Assembly (NCBI GenBank): GCA_001275005.1
Contig: JWZX01001759.1
Span: forward strand, 1 to 34,452
DNA from: Chrysochromulina tobinii
Lineage: Eukaryota > Haptophyta > Prymnesiales > Chrysochromulinaceae
Direction of reading: 5' to 3'
Length of the DNA stretch: 34,452 bases
Shown: positions 1 through 8,082 of the stretch, in pieces
Position numbering within the stretch: position 1 is the stretch's first letter
Layout of the letters: each line of letters opens with the position of its first letter
Notes under the pieces: model-generated
The model's database searches: none
Seen by the model: only the letters and a program-made list of their open reading frames with translations
What the model was told of the DNA's origin: nothing
Translations under genes and position numbers: made by a program

Positions 1-150
1 GGCGGCGGACCCCGGGCGCGGACCCGACGCCGCCGCCGCCGCCGGCGGCGTTCGTCTCGATAAAACGCAAAAAGCAAACAGGCCGCATTTTCTCTACCAC
101 AAAACACGTCACACGGCAACGTGAAGGTTCACACGCCTGAGTCTGTTCCT

Positions 151-174
151 AGTGACACCTTCAGTGACACCTTC
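151..174. repeat. 12-bp direct repeat, two copies
   Basis: The unit AGTGACACCTTC occurs twice head to tail. It lies downstream of the small membrane-protein gene on the minus strand. The rest of positions 1-295 has a short GCC/GCG-rich stretch near the left edge and an A-rich stretch around 60-110, with no supported gene. Confidence 0.6.
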
Positions 175-295
175 TCCCGCGCCTGGATGCTGGGGCCGAA
201 AACTCAAAACACTACTATTCGACGAAACAGCGAACGTGGCTTGCCAACGTCCCTCACGTCGATTTGAGGCCATGCAGACACGGTATTAGCGCCAT

Positions 296-742
296 TCAAT
301 TCTTGCTCGGCACGCACTTGAAGAGCCCTTCGCGCACGCAACCCGGCTGGCAGTCTTTCAAGAAGCCCGGATTGCAAGCAACCCCCTTGATGCTGACGGC
401 TGGCGGCGGCACCCCTTTGTGATACTCGGCGATGGTCCGCGCAATGCTACCGAATGAGCAAATGAAGAAGAAGATATACGCGAGGATGAGGAATGTGCTC
501 TTGAACAAGCGATTGACGGACCCCTTGGGCGTCTTGTTCCACTCCTTGTCGTGCTCCGTCCGGCCAAAGACGTAGGCCATTGCGTGCGGGCTCGAGTCGC
601 GGACGATGGGCGGGCCATACAGCCAGTAGTCGAGCCACTTAGGAATGCCCTTGTTCTTGGGGGCGTAGCCGCGCAACGAACTCGGTGAATACACCGCCTG
701 AAGGTATCCGGGCTGACGCTGCGCAAACGGGACGTCGGCCAT
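296..742 (-). CDS. small single-pass membrane protein, unknown function
   Basis: This is an uninterrupted 148-residue frame. The open frame runs slightly upstream through a TTG codon, but the first ATG (742) gives a sensible N-terminus beginning MADVPFAQ. The N-terminal half is polar and aromatic, with Pro, Tyr and Trp around residues 15-60. One strongly hydrophobic segment near residues 84-104 (including ILAYIFFFICSF) is a likely transmembrane helix. The last 30 residues hold four cysteines spaced C-x7-C-x3-C-x7-C, so a small disulfide or metal knot on one side of the membrane is possible. I do not recognise the family. It is divergent from the TPR/EF-hand gene, with about 265 bp between the two ATGs as a shared promoter region. 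An organellar inner-membrane subunit would fit the size and single helix, but nothing proves it. Confidence 0.6.
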   Translation of the reverse strand: MADVPFAQRQPGYLQAVYSPSSLRGYAPKNKGIPKWLDYWLYGPPIVRDSSPHAMAYVFGRTEHDKEWNKTPKGSVNRLFKSTFLILAYIFFFICSFGSIARTIAEYHKGVPPPAVSIKGVACNPGFLKDCQPGCVREGLFKCVPSKN

Positions 743-1007
743 CTGCAAAAAGCAATCTCGCCGAAGGTCGACCCCGGGATTCCTCTCACAGGGGGGTCAA
801 AAGCAAGCTCGTTCCCGCCGAGTGTGAAGAAAAGCTCTCAATCGCGTCGCTCGCTTTTTTTGCGTTCGGCCGCGGCCGTCCGTGTGCGACGAGTGCCCGC
901 TCCGCGAAACGCTGTTGCGGGCGCCGCGTGGGAGTTCTGAGCGTTCCCCCAGAGGCAGACTCCAGTCCAAATCTGCGACGAGTGCCATCCAACCGTGCTT
1001 TTCACGA
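743..1007. promoter_or_regulatory. divergent intergenic region between the membrane-protein and TPR/EF-hand genes
   Basis: The 265 bp between the two ATG codons must contain both 5' UTRs and promoters. It includes a short T-run (about 865-871) in otherwise GC-rich DNA. No TATA box or repeat stands out. The TPR-side frame is open back to position 882 but has no ATG there. Confidence 0.4.
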
Positions 1008-3201
1008 ATGCCTCGCCCGATTTTTACTCCCGAGTACAAATGGGATACCCGGCGTCTGTCCGCACCCGTAGTGATGCCCGACGTTCACGTTCAATCTTCG
1101 CCGCCGCCGCAATCCAAACTCACGCCGGCACAAGCACGCTCAAAGCGCATCCTCGAGTCCTCGAGGCGACGCATGCCTGACAGTTCACTCGCCCCTCCCG
1201 TAGTCATGCCCGACGCGAATGTAGCCCAAGGCGTGTCGGCGAGACGGCTTCAGATGCAGAATGCCAGGGCAGCCCTCAAGGCAGTCGCGCAGCAAGACAA
1301 GGCCAAGGCCGAGAGTGAGGGTGCTACCGCGGGTTTTGCGGTAAGGAGTGACGCTGCTGCAAAGGAGGAGGAGATGCGGAAGGCCAAACAGGCCAAAGAG
1401 GAGCAAGCGAAGCGTGGGCGTGAGGAGGCTGCCGCCGCGCAAGCTGCGGGCAGGGTTGGCGCGGCCCAAAAGGCCGAGGAGGCGGCGCGAGCAAAGGAGG
1501 CTGCACGAGCAGGCGGCGCGGAGCAGGCGGCGCTCGAGCAGGAGCGGGCGCAGAAGCTCAAATCGGCCAACGCGAGCTTCGAGGCCGGGAGGCTTATGGT
1601 TAAGAAGGTAAAGTATCGGGAGGCGGAGGCGGCGTTCCGGACTGCGCTGCAGATCAGGTCAGAGGTGCTCGGTAAGCGCCACGAAGAGGTGCTCAAGGTT
1701 CAAACGGAGCTCGGCGAGGTGTGCATACGCCAAGACAACCACGTCGAGGCAGCGCGCCTCCTCCACGAGGTCTATGAGAGCTATCTAGCGGCCAAGGGCC
1801 AGGCGGATGTGATGACCCTCAAAGTGGTCCATTTGCTGGGCAACGCGCTCTCCGCCAGTGCGCGCTACGAGGAAGCCGAGACGCTCTTGAAGCTCACCAT
1901 CGACGCGTGCTCCTTGCAGTACGGCCCGAGTGCCAAGAATACGCTCGTTTTCAAGACGGGGCTCGGCTTGCTCTTTGACAAGCAGGATCGCCTCGAGGAC
2001 GCAGAGCCCTTGTTGCGTGAGGCTCTGGCGGCGCGCCGGAGGGCAGCCTTGGTGGCCGTTGTGAGCGGCACGCATGATGTGAACGACCTGTGCGCCTCGA
2101 TGGGCAGCCTCGCCGTGGTGCTCCAGAAAAGGAAGCAGCCTGGACCGCTCGCTGAGGCGGAGGCGCTCTATCGAGAGGCGCTCGAGCTCACGCGCAAGCA
2201 CGACGAGGGAAAGGAGAGTCGCACTTCCATTGGATTGATGAATAACTTGGCAGCGCTCCTCAAGCCCGAAGCGAGCCGCTCGGACGAGGTTGAGCAGCTC
2301 TTGCGGCAATGCATCAAGGCCGAGAAGGAGCTCTATGGACCGTCGAACGACGCGACTCTGAACACCACCGAGCAGCTCGCTTCGCTCCTGCATCACACCC
2401 GAGGCTTACACGCCCAGGCCGAGGAGCTGCTGCGCGACGTGCTTCAGGAACGTCGAGCCGCGCTCGGCCTGATGACCTCTGATGACCTCTGATGACGTCT
2501 GATGACGTCTGATGACATCTGATTGCCTCCCTCATCAGGAACGTCGAGCCGCGCTCGGCCTGATGACCTCTGATGACCTCTGATGACATCTGATGACGTC
2601 TGATTGCCTCCCTCATCAGGAACGTCGAGCCGCGCTCGGCCTGGGTCATGAGAGCACGATCACGACGATGGTGAACCTGGCGTCTGTCTTCCGTGCCATG
2701 GGCCAAACTCCGCAATCGGAAGCGCTGCTCAAGGAGGCGCACGAGGCAAGCCTAAAGGCGCTCGGCGCGGGGCATTACAAGACCAAGCTGATCGAAAGGG
2801 ACTTGACGGGCTTGGGCGCTGTTCCAAAAGGTACAGGAGGCTCCTTCGTGGCCAAAGGGTTCGACATGACGATTAAGACGCTCGGCGTGGCCTCGGGCTG
2901 GCAGGAACTCTTCGATAACTTCGACAATTCGGACGCGGGCCTGGAGGAGGCGTTTGCCAAGGTGGACACGGACACGAGCGGCAAGATCGACGCCAAAGAG
3001 TTGAAGGCGTACATCCAGAGCAAGTACAAGTCGAATGGCCTTGACGACAAGACCATCGAAATAATGATGGCGGCGGCGGACACGAACAAAGACGGCGAGA
3101 TTGACCTCGATGAGTTCAAGATGATCATGCGCGCTGGGGCTGGGCCAGGGGCTGGGCCAAGCGTGGAGACAGAAGAGGAGAGCTTCCGAGGCGGTTTGTA
3201 G
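1008..3201 (+). CDS. TPR (kinesin-light-chain type) protein with C-terminal EF-hand pair
   Basis: Two exons, 1008-2447 and 2620-3201, encode about 673 residues. Residues 1-90 are disordered and contain the motif APVVMPD / PPVVMPD twice. Residues 95-190 are an Ala/Glu/Lys/Arg-rich coiled coil. Residues 190-590 are 42-residue TPRs of the kinesin-light-chain type, with repeated patterns such as EAETLLK, DAEPLLREAL and QAEELLRDVL. The C-terminus has two canonical EF-hand loops, DTDTSGKIDAKE (about 596-607) and DTNKDGEIDLDE (about 634-645). TPRs usually bind protein partners and EF-hands bind Ca2+, so a Ca2+-responsive scaffold is the likely role. The exon join is set by TPR periodicity, because the repeat spanning the splice has exactly the normal A-E-x-L-L to G-x-x-H spacing. 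The intron is unusual (see its entry). The ATG at 1008 was chosen because the upstream frame has only GTG/TTG starts. Confidence 0.8.
2448..2619 (+). repeat. repeat-array intron in the TPR/EF-hand gene, with duplicated exon segment
   Basis: This 172-bp intron is made of two near-identical units, each an exon-derived 27-nt segment followed by 10-nt repeats (CTGATGACCT and variants) and a terminal CCCTCATCAG box (2529-2538 and 2610-2619). The 27-nt segment occurs three times, at 2445-2471, 2536-2562 and 2617-2643; the last is the real start of exon 2. The two arrays differ by one unit. The join that keeps the TPR intact is CAG|GAACGT...CATCAG|GAACGT, which implies a GA donor. A GT-AG alternative (GAC|GTGCTT) also keeps frame but deletes three TPR residues. 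Confidence 0.75.
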
Positions 3202-3664
3202 GCGCGAGCGGCGAGGCGCCGGCCATGGTTGGTACCCAGCGTACGCACCAGCGCCCTGCCCGGGTCAGTGTGTGTCCACACCGCACTCCGCACACGACTA
3301 ACGCACAACCTTATTGCTTATAGGATTTTTATCGGCCGGGGATCGTGCTAACTGCTATGCTCGACTTATCGTTAGAAAAATGTCGTTTCTCTGGGATGCA
3401 TCTTTGTACACTTCTGATTCTTAAGAATCGGGTTGTTGAACCGGACGGGACTCGGGAGCGCGACCGAGCTCCTCCAGCGGTAGACAGCGGGTGTTCCCGC
3501 ACCCTTTTCGGAAATAAGGCTGAAAATGAGACCGGGCTTCAAGTTTCTAAAGAAGACGTTTCGTGGCGGCATCGCGTCGTCAAGAGCTCCAAGTCAGGTC
3601 AAGGTTTGGCTTGACTTGACTTGACGACTCCTCATCTGTACTTTACAAAAAAGGTCCGCTGACA
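3202..3664. other. intergenic region, TPR/EF-hand 3' flank and BCD1 promoter
   Basis: Positions 3300-3430 are clearly AT-richer than their surroundings and include the palindromic core ATTCTTAAGAAT near 3417-3428. A small open frame at 3345-3614 has no recognisable protein character. The last 60 bases hold the CTTGACTTGAC motif described separately. I see no RNA gene. Confidence 0.5.
3610..3625 (+). promoter_or_regulatory. CTTGACTTGAC upstream motif of BCD1
   Basis: The sequence CTTGACTTGACTTGAC (three TTGAC steps) lies 40-55 nt upstream of the BCD1 ATG. The same core occurs in the same orientation upstream of the sulfotransferase-like, CDK11-like and PDZ-IQ genes. Its role as a core-promoter or 5'-UTR element is inferred from this recurrence only. 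Confidence 0.45.
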
Positions 3665-4648
3665 ATGGACGGCGACGACGTCGCCTCGAAGGCGGCGGAA
3701 GAGGAGCCTCCTCCGCCGGCCCGACCCCCGGTCGCTCGCTGCGCGTGCGGCGAGCCCGCCAAATACCGCTGCCCCGCATGCGACACGCGTTCGTGCTCCG
3801 CCGCGTGCGTCGACTTGCATAAGCAAAACCGGCCTTGCACGGGCAAGCGCAATGTGGCTGAGTACCACGCGATTGGCGAGTTTGACGATCTCGTGGTGCA
3901 TCGCGATTACCAGTTCTTGGAAGACGTGGGGCGTGCCGTCGACAGCAGCAAGCGCGTGCGCCGCGATGTGGAGCCGGCCGAGGGCCGGCGTGGATATTCT
4001 CTGCCACCCGCCCGGCACCAGCTGCTGCAGCGCGCGCTCGAGCGGGGCGTCCATTTGGAGCTGCTGCCGCACGGTATGCAGCGGCAGCGTGAGAACACGT
4101 CGCGCTATGATGCCCGCCGGCGGCACATCTGCTGGCGCGTCGAGCTCGACTTTGGCGTCGCGGGTGTGCGGCACATCTTGCCAAGCGTGGTGGACAGCAC
4201 GACGCTGCGCGAGCTGCTGCGAGACCTTATCGGGCTGAGTGGGGAGCCGAGCGGCAGCACGGGCGCGGAGCATGCGGGCAACAGCGTCAGCGCCAGCAAT
4301 GGTGGCGGCGGCGGCGGTGTTGCCGCCGCCGGCGATGCGAGCACGAACCCTAGCGCAGCTACAGCACCTGCGGCAGCGCCAGCGGCGCCGTCGCACCGAC
4401 GCGACGGCGGGCAGCGCGCGGTGCTGCGCCACAAGCTGCGAGCGTACGCGGCGGCGGGCGAGAAGCAGCTGGTGGTCTTCATGGCCGTGCCCCACCGGCG
4501 CGGCGCAGCCGACGAGCGCTTCTACAGCCTGCCGCTCGTCGCCACGCTGCTCGACGCGCTGCACGGCAAGACGCTGATCGAGTTCCCAACGTTGCACGTG
4601 GCGATTCGCGATGGGTCGGAGAAGCAGCGCTTCCCGACGGTGGGCTGA
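3665..4648 (+). CDS. BCD1: HIT-type zinc-finger protein, box C/D snoRNA assembly factor BCD1/ZNHIT6-like
   Basis: This is a single exon of 327 residues starting at an ATG 40 nt after the promoter motif. Residues 24-60 form a HIT zinc finger. The ligands run C26/C28, C36-P-A-C39, C44-S-A-A-C48, H52-K and C58, the usual HIT order. The finger is followed directly by the BCD1-typical block YHAIGEFDDLVVHRDYQFLEDVGR, cited here as residues about 65-90 with key residues D-Y-x-F-L-E-D-V. In yeast and human, BCD1 (ZNHIT6) helps assemble box C/D snoRNPs in the nucleus. The middle (about 195-245) is a Gly/Ala/Ser-rich low-complexity linker absent from the family core. The C-terminal part (about 250-315, with RAVLRHKLRAYA and FYSLP) fits the less conserved BCD1 tail. 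The finger plus adjacent block make the family call fairly safe. Confidence 0.85.
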   Translation: MDGDDVASKAAEEEPPPPARPPVARCACGEPAKYRCPACDTRSCSAACVDLHKQNRPCTGKRNVAEYHAIGEFDDLVVHRDYQFLEDVGRAVDSSKRVRRDVEPAEGRRGYSLPPARHQLLQRALERGVHLELLPHGMQRQRENTSRYDARRRHICWRVELDFGVAGVRHILPSVVDSTTLRELLRDLIGLSGEPSGSTGAEHAGNSVSASNGGGGGGVAAAGDASTNPSAATAPAAAPAAPSHRRDGGQRAVLRHKLRAYAAAGEKQLVVFMAVPHRRGAADERFYSLPLVATLLDALHGKTLIEFPTLHVAIRDGSEKQRFPTVG

Positions 4649-4683
4649 TCCCGCGGTCTGCATGGGGCTGCAGATCGTGGTGT

Positions 4684-4720
4684 GCCCTTTTTTTTCTTTT
4701 TTTTTTTTTACTTGACTTGA
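4684..4720 (+). promoter_or_regulatory. poly-T tract plus CTTGACTTGA motif upstream of the sulfotransferase-like gene
   Basis: A T-rich run (about 4687-4709, interrupted by one C) is followed at once by ACTTGACTTGA (4710-4720), 72-82 nt before the ATG at 4792. The poly-T could instead belong to the 3' end of BCD1. The motif core is shared with three other genes in the window. Confidence 0.45.
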
Positions 4721-4791
4721 GAGGCTTCACAATCACAGCTTTTAAAGAATCTCCTTTTTTGGGCCTTCTTGTGGTCTTCTTGAACTCCGAA

Positions 4792-5730
4792 ATGGGCCGT
4801 GTGTTGATGCTCCTTGCGGCAAGGACCTTGGCGGCGGCGTTTACAAGCTTTCACACTACAGCGTTGGTAGCGGCGCCGGAGTGGCACGGCATAGGGCTGC
4901 ATGGCCTGCTGAGCGCGCAGGAGGCCGCTCCAGATGCACCGTTGATGCTCTTTGACCGGCATCTCGAGAAGAATGGGGGCTTCTCGATGCACACGGCCAT
5001 GCAGAATTCTGTGGCTTCAGCCGGCTCCAAGCTCAACTGCACCAAACTCTTTGGCTACCAGATCAATAACAAGGACTGGGTCGAGATGGCGTCGTTGCTC
5101 ACGCAGAAGCAGAGCATCTGCGTGGACGGGCACTCGCCGGTCCCGTCGGACTGGCTGCAGCGCGCGCGCGCTGTCGCGTCCGAGGTGGCGGCAACGGGCA
5201 CGACACCGCGCGTGCTGACGACGCTGCGCATCCGCAAACCGACAGATCATTACCGCTCCTTTTATGACTGGGATCAGGTGCCGCGCATGAACCAGAAGTG
5301 GGCGACGAACGTGAGCCTGATCGAATTCATCATGATGACGCCCGACCTGCAGGCCTCGACGTTGCTCGAAAGCAACCGGGCGGTGCTCGCGCAGCACCGC
5401 AAGGGCGCGACCGAGCCGCTCAGCGCGAGCGAGTGCGCGGCGGCGCTCGAGACCGCGGCAGACGTCGACCTGCTCACAACGACGGAGGCCATGACGGAGA
5501 TGTGGCCTGTGCTGCGCCGGCTGACGGAGTTCGCGCTACCCGAGGAGCACATCCACGAGGGGCCGAAGCGCTTTGGCTGCTGCGGCCCGGCCGTCTCGCT
5601 CCTCGTCGATAAGGTCGAGCAGGCGACGCGCACGATGGCGCCCTGCGACTGGATGCTGTATGAGATGGCGCAGCGTGCCACCAGCAAGCTGCTCGACGAG
5701 TGGAGGACACTCTCTGATGCTAAAGAGTAG
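4792..5730 (+). CDS. sulfotransferase-like type II membrane protein
   Basis: This is a single exon of 312 residues. The frame is open upstream to a TTG at 4717, but the first ATG (4792) gives a good signal-anchor: MGRVLMLLAARTLAAAF, residues 1-25. Residues 53-66 (FDRHLEKNGGFSMH) resemble the PAPS 5'-phosphosulfate loop of Golgi carbohydrate sulfotransferases (the H-x-x-K-x-G-G type). Residues about 144-160 (TLRIRKPTDHYRSFYDW) resemble the 3'-phosphate-binding R-x-P-x-x-x-Y-x-S segment. Two cysteines follow in KRFGCCGP (about 260). The likely role is transfer of sulfate from PAPS to a glycan or other acceptor in the Golgi lumen. The acceptor cannot be inferred. Overall similarity is limited to the two cofactor motifs, so the call is moderate. 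Confidence 0.6.
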   Translation: MGRVLMLLAARTLAAAFTSFHTTALVAAPEWHGIGLHGLLSAQEAAPDAPLMLFDRHLEKNGGFSMHTAMQNSVASAGSKLNCTKLFGYQINNKDWVEMASLLTQKQSICVDGHSPVPSDWLQRARAVASEVAATGTTPRVLTTLRIRKPTDHYRSFYDWDQVPRMNQKWATNVSLIEFIMMTPDLQASTLLESNRAVLAQHRKGATEPLSASECAAALETAADVDLLTTTEAMTEMWPVLRRLTEFALPEEHIHEGPKRFGCCGPAVSLLVDKVEQATRTMAPCDWMLYEMAQRATSKLLDEWRTLSDAKE

Positions 5731-6170
5731 TGAGCGGCAGAGCCGTGTACATGTAGAGAGTAGAGTTTAGAGAGTGGCAACCGTGCAACTAATTGTATTA
5801 AAGCGCTATAGGCGCGGCGGCTACACCGCAACCGCATCGTACTCCTTCGTACTCCATCGTACCGCTAGTCGCTCCTGGCAACCATCCGTGTCGCGCCAAT
5901 CGGACGTGTGAAATCCCACAGAAATAAGCCCTCCGCCCACGTGCTGGCCTCTTTCGGGCGGACGGGGTCAACAGTGGCTTGCGCAGCTGGAACGCGGCCG
6001 GAGAGCATACGCTGCACACGTGCACAGAGCCACAGACAGTCAGAAAAAGCCCGCCACACGCATGCGCGTAGGAGCCCCGAACCACGCAGATTGCGTCACC
6101 GGGCGCGCAGTGGACCGCCCGGCTGCCGGCGGTGAGCGGCCGCGCATCATTGAGCACGTCCACGGAAGAC
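5731..6170. other. convergent intergenic region
   Basis: This is the shared 3' flank of the sulfotransferase-like and FNTB genes. Near 5750-5770 there is a short imperfect repeat of GTAGAGAGTAGAG type. Around 5830-5870 the phrase CGTACTCC(T/A)TCGTA is repeated. I see no gene or clear polyadenylation signal. Confidence 0.4.
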
Positions 6171-7964
6171 TCACGCGAGGGTTGGCGCCGGCTGTGGCCG
6201 CATCAGCGACGATGGCAGCGGCGGCAGTGGCAGCTCTCGCGACCACTCGAGGGCAGCCTCGACCTTGGGCGCACTCACGTTATAAACCGGGTTGACGAAT
6301 CCCAAAGCCGTCTTCCAGTGGGCTGGGCTGGTCGCGGGGCGTGTGCCCGCGGTGGCAGGATCGGGCTCTGGCTCTGCCGCCGCCACGGCGAGCCCCGAGA
6401 GGCAGTAGCACGTGTGATAGTAGTCGCGGCTGCGAGGCACAGTGGTCGATCAGAGGAGCATCGGGTGAGAGCGGCAGGCTGTGGGGAGCATCGGGTGGGA
6501 GCGGGCAGGCTGTGGGCGGCAGGCAGTGGGCAGAGGGGCAGCTTTGGGATTCGTCAACGGCAGGCTGTGGGCGGCAGGCAGTGGGCAGAGGGGCAGCCGA
6601 GTTGCAGCCGGGGTCAGAGGGCAACCGAGCTCCAAGGCCAAGAGGTTTGAGGGGTCGAGAGAGCGAGCGGCGCACCCACGGCCGGGCTTGTCACGCAGCC
6701 CCCCATTCGACTGCTGGCAGCAGACGAACAGATAGTCGAGCAAGCCATCTGTGGAGAAGAGCGAAGCGATCCCTCCAGAGGGAAGCTCGGCGGTGCGTGT
6801 GAGCGCCGCCTCGAGCAACGGGAATGCACCGCCTTGCCAGAAGGAGTAGCACCCGTCGACGAGCTTGTTTGTGCGGCCTTGGAAGCCGCCGTGCACGCCC
6901 ATCTGCCGCTCGACCAGCCAGCGGGTCAGCGGTGGCACCCGAAGGAGCTCGACACGGTCGAGGAGCACCATGGACGCGAGGCCGCAAAAGGTATAGCCGC
7001 CGTGCGCCTCCTCGCCAGGCGTCGCGCCGATCCCGCCCTCATAAGTTTGACATGACGCGATCCACTCCGCGGCACCACGGCGGAGCTCGTCGTCGAGCAG
7101 GTTGGTCAACGATGCCACCGCCAGCGCGGTATAGACGCCGCGCACGTCGCACTCACCGTCGTCGTGCATGCTGAAGCTGCCGTCGGGCCTTTTCATGCGC
7201 CGCAGGAAGACGCGTAGCGACGCGCGGTCGATGGCGGCAAGTGCGGCGGGCGTGCCAATCGTCACCAGCGTGTTGATCGCAGCGTACGTGGGTGCCAGGT
7301 GCGCAATCTGGCCCGGATGCGCCCCCCCGGCGAAGCCACCAGTGCCGGGCACCTGGCAGCGCCTGAGGAAGCCGACGACATTGTCGGCCTCGTCGCCTCG
7401 CAGCGCGTGGCTCGGCCCGAGGAGCTCGAGCGAATGGGAGATCCAGTAGGTGAGCCACGGACGCGATGCGTCGAGGCTCACGTAGCCGGCCGCAAGCGAG
7501 CCGAGCCCGGCTTTTAGGTATGCGGCGTGTTCAGTTCGGCAGAAGGATACGCTGCGATCGCGTGCGCACGTAAGGCAGGTCGTCAGAAGCGGGATGGGAC
7601 GGCATGCGCATGGCTCATTATCGTTCACTCTCTGCCGGGAGGCGCACGATTCACGGCTGAGGCTGCCGTCCGGATTGATCCATTCTTCAAAGACCGCGCG
7701 GCATGCATCCTCGGTCTTGAGCTGCTCATTCGTCGAGTGCGTGGGCAGGCCGTCGTCGTACGTCGACTCCCAGAAGGTCGCCATCGGCAACGCAGTCGCA
7801 AGGGTGTCGCGAGGTGTGAATACAATGACGGTCTTCTCGTCAGGTCGTGCTCGTAACCAATTTGAGAACCGTGAACGTTTTGATGTCAGGGTGGAGGTTT
7901 GCATCGACGACAAGCGGAAGCCAACCATTTGAATCCTGAAGAGTCCCACCGATGGCTTCACCAT
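6171..7964 (-). CDS. FNTB: protein farnesyltransferase beta subunit
   Basis: The beta subunit binds farnesyl diphosphate, the catalytic zinc and the CaaX peptide. I infer three exons, 7964-7648, 7551-6676 and 6429-6171, giving about 483 residues. Family motifs run in order: ASRPWLTYWISHSLELLG, GGFAGG...HLAPTYAAINTL, DVRGVYTALAVASLTN, EAHGGYTFCGLASMVLL, HGGFQGRTNKLVDGCYSFW and, in the last exon, RDYYHTCYCLSGL. The zinc ligands are therefore present: Asp and Cys of LVDGC, and His of YYHTC. The C-terminus keeps the NPVYN...KVEAALEW signature. Without the 246-bp intron the frame would lose the zinc His. The 96-bp intron is inferred because removing it restores the normal spacing to the EHAAYLKAGL helix. 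The gene is divergent from the CDK11-like gene, with ATGs 118 bp apart. Confidence 0.93.
6430..6675 (-). repeat. FNTB intron with 39-nt direct repeats and an inverted exon copy
   Basis: The splice CGTGG|GTGCGC...CTCGCAG|CCGCGAC keeps frame and joins DKPGRG to RDYYHTC, as expected for the family. The intron contains two identical 39-nt direct repeats (6504-6542 and 6559-6597), pyrimidine-rich in the sense strand. The 16 nt between them plus flanking bases (6541-6558) are an exact reverse complement of coding sequence at 6291-6308 in the last exon. It is not of the CTGATGACCT type. Confidence 0.85.
7552..7647 (-). other. probable 96-bp in-frame intron of FNTB
   Basis: The donor GAATC|GTGCGC and acceptor GATCGCAG|CGTATCC delimit 96 nt with no stop codon, so retention only inserts 32 residues. 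Removal gives an N-terminal spacing close to other FNTB proteins. A branch-point-like CTGAC lies about 30 nt before the acceptor. Confidence 0.6.
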
Positions 7965-8082
7965 TGACCTGTATCGTCGAGACTTGACTTGTCTTGACTC
8001 TCACGAGGCACAGCGGACGTGTCGCACGCCCGGCGGTCCACGGACGTGGCCCTGCCCTTCTGTGCGCCTCCCTGGTCGCGCA
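7965..8082. promoter_or_regulatory. short bidirectional promoter of FNTB and the CDK11-like gene
   Basis: Only 118 bp separate the two ATG codons. The sequence ACTTGACTTGTCTTGAC (7982-7998) lies on the CDK11 side, 85-101 nt before its ATG, in the same orientation as the equivalent motif at other genes. Confidence 0.5.

Noticed and set aside
882-1007. N-terminal extension of the TPR protein from a GTG codon
   Set aside because: There is no ATG in this stretch and it covers the shared promoter region, so eukaryotic initiation at 1008 is more likely.
2470-2616. TGATGA and CTGA words in the arrays look like box C and box D of snoRNAs
   Set aside because: They recur every 10 nt with no guide sequence and no terminal stem, and they lie inside introns with splice-site ends. 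The presence of a BCD1-like gene nearby is coincidence.
3345-3614. Open frame of 89 codons between the TPR and BCD1 genes
   Set aside because: It lies in AT-richer DNA that includes the BCD1 promoter motif, and it has no recognisable protein features.
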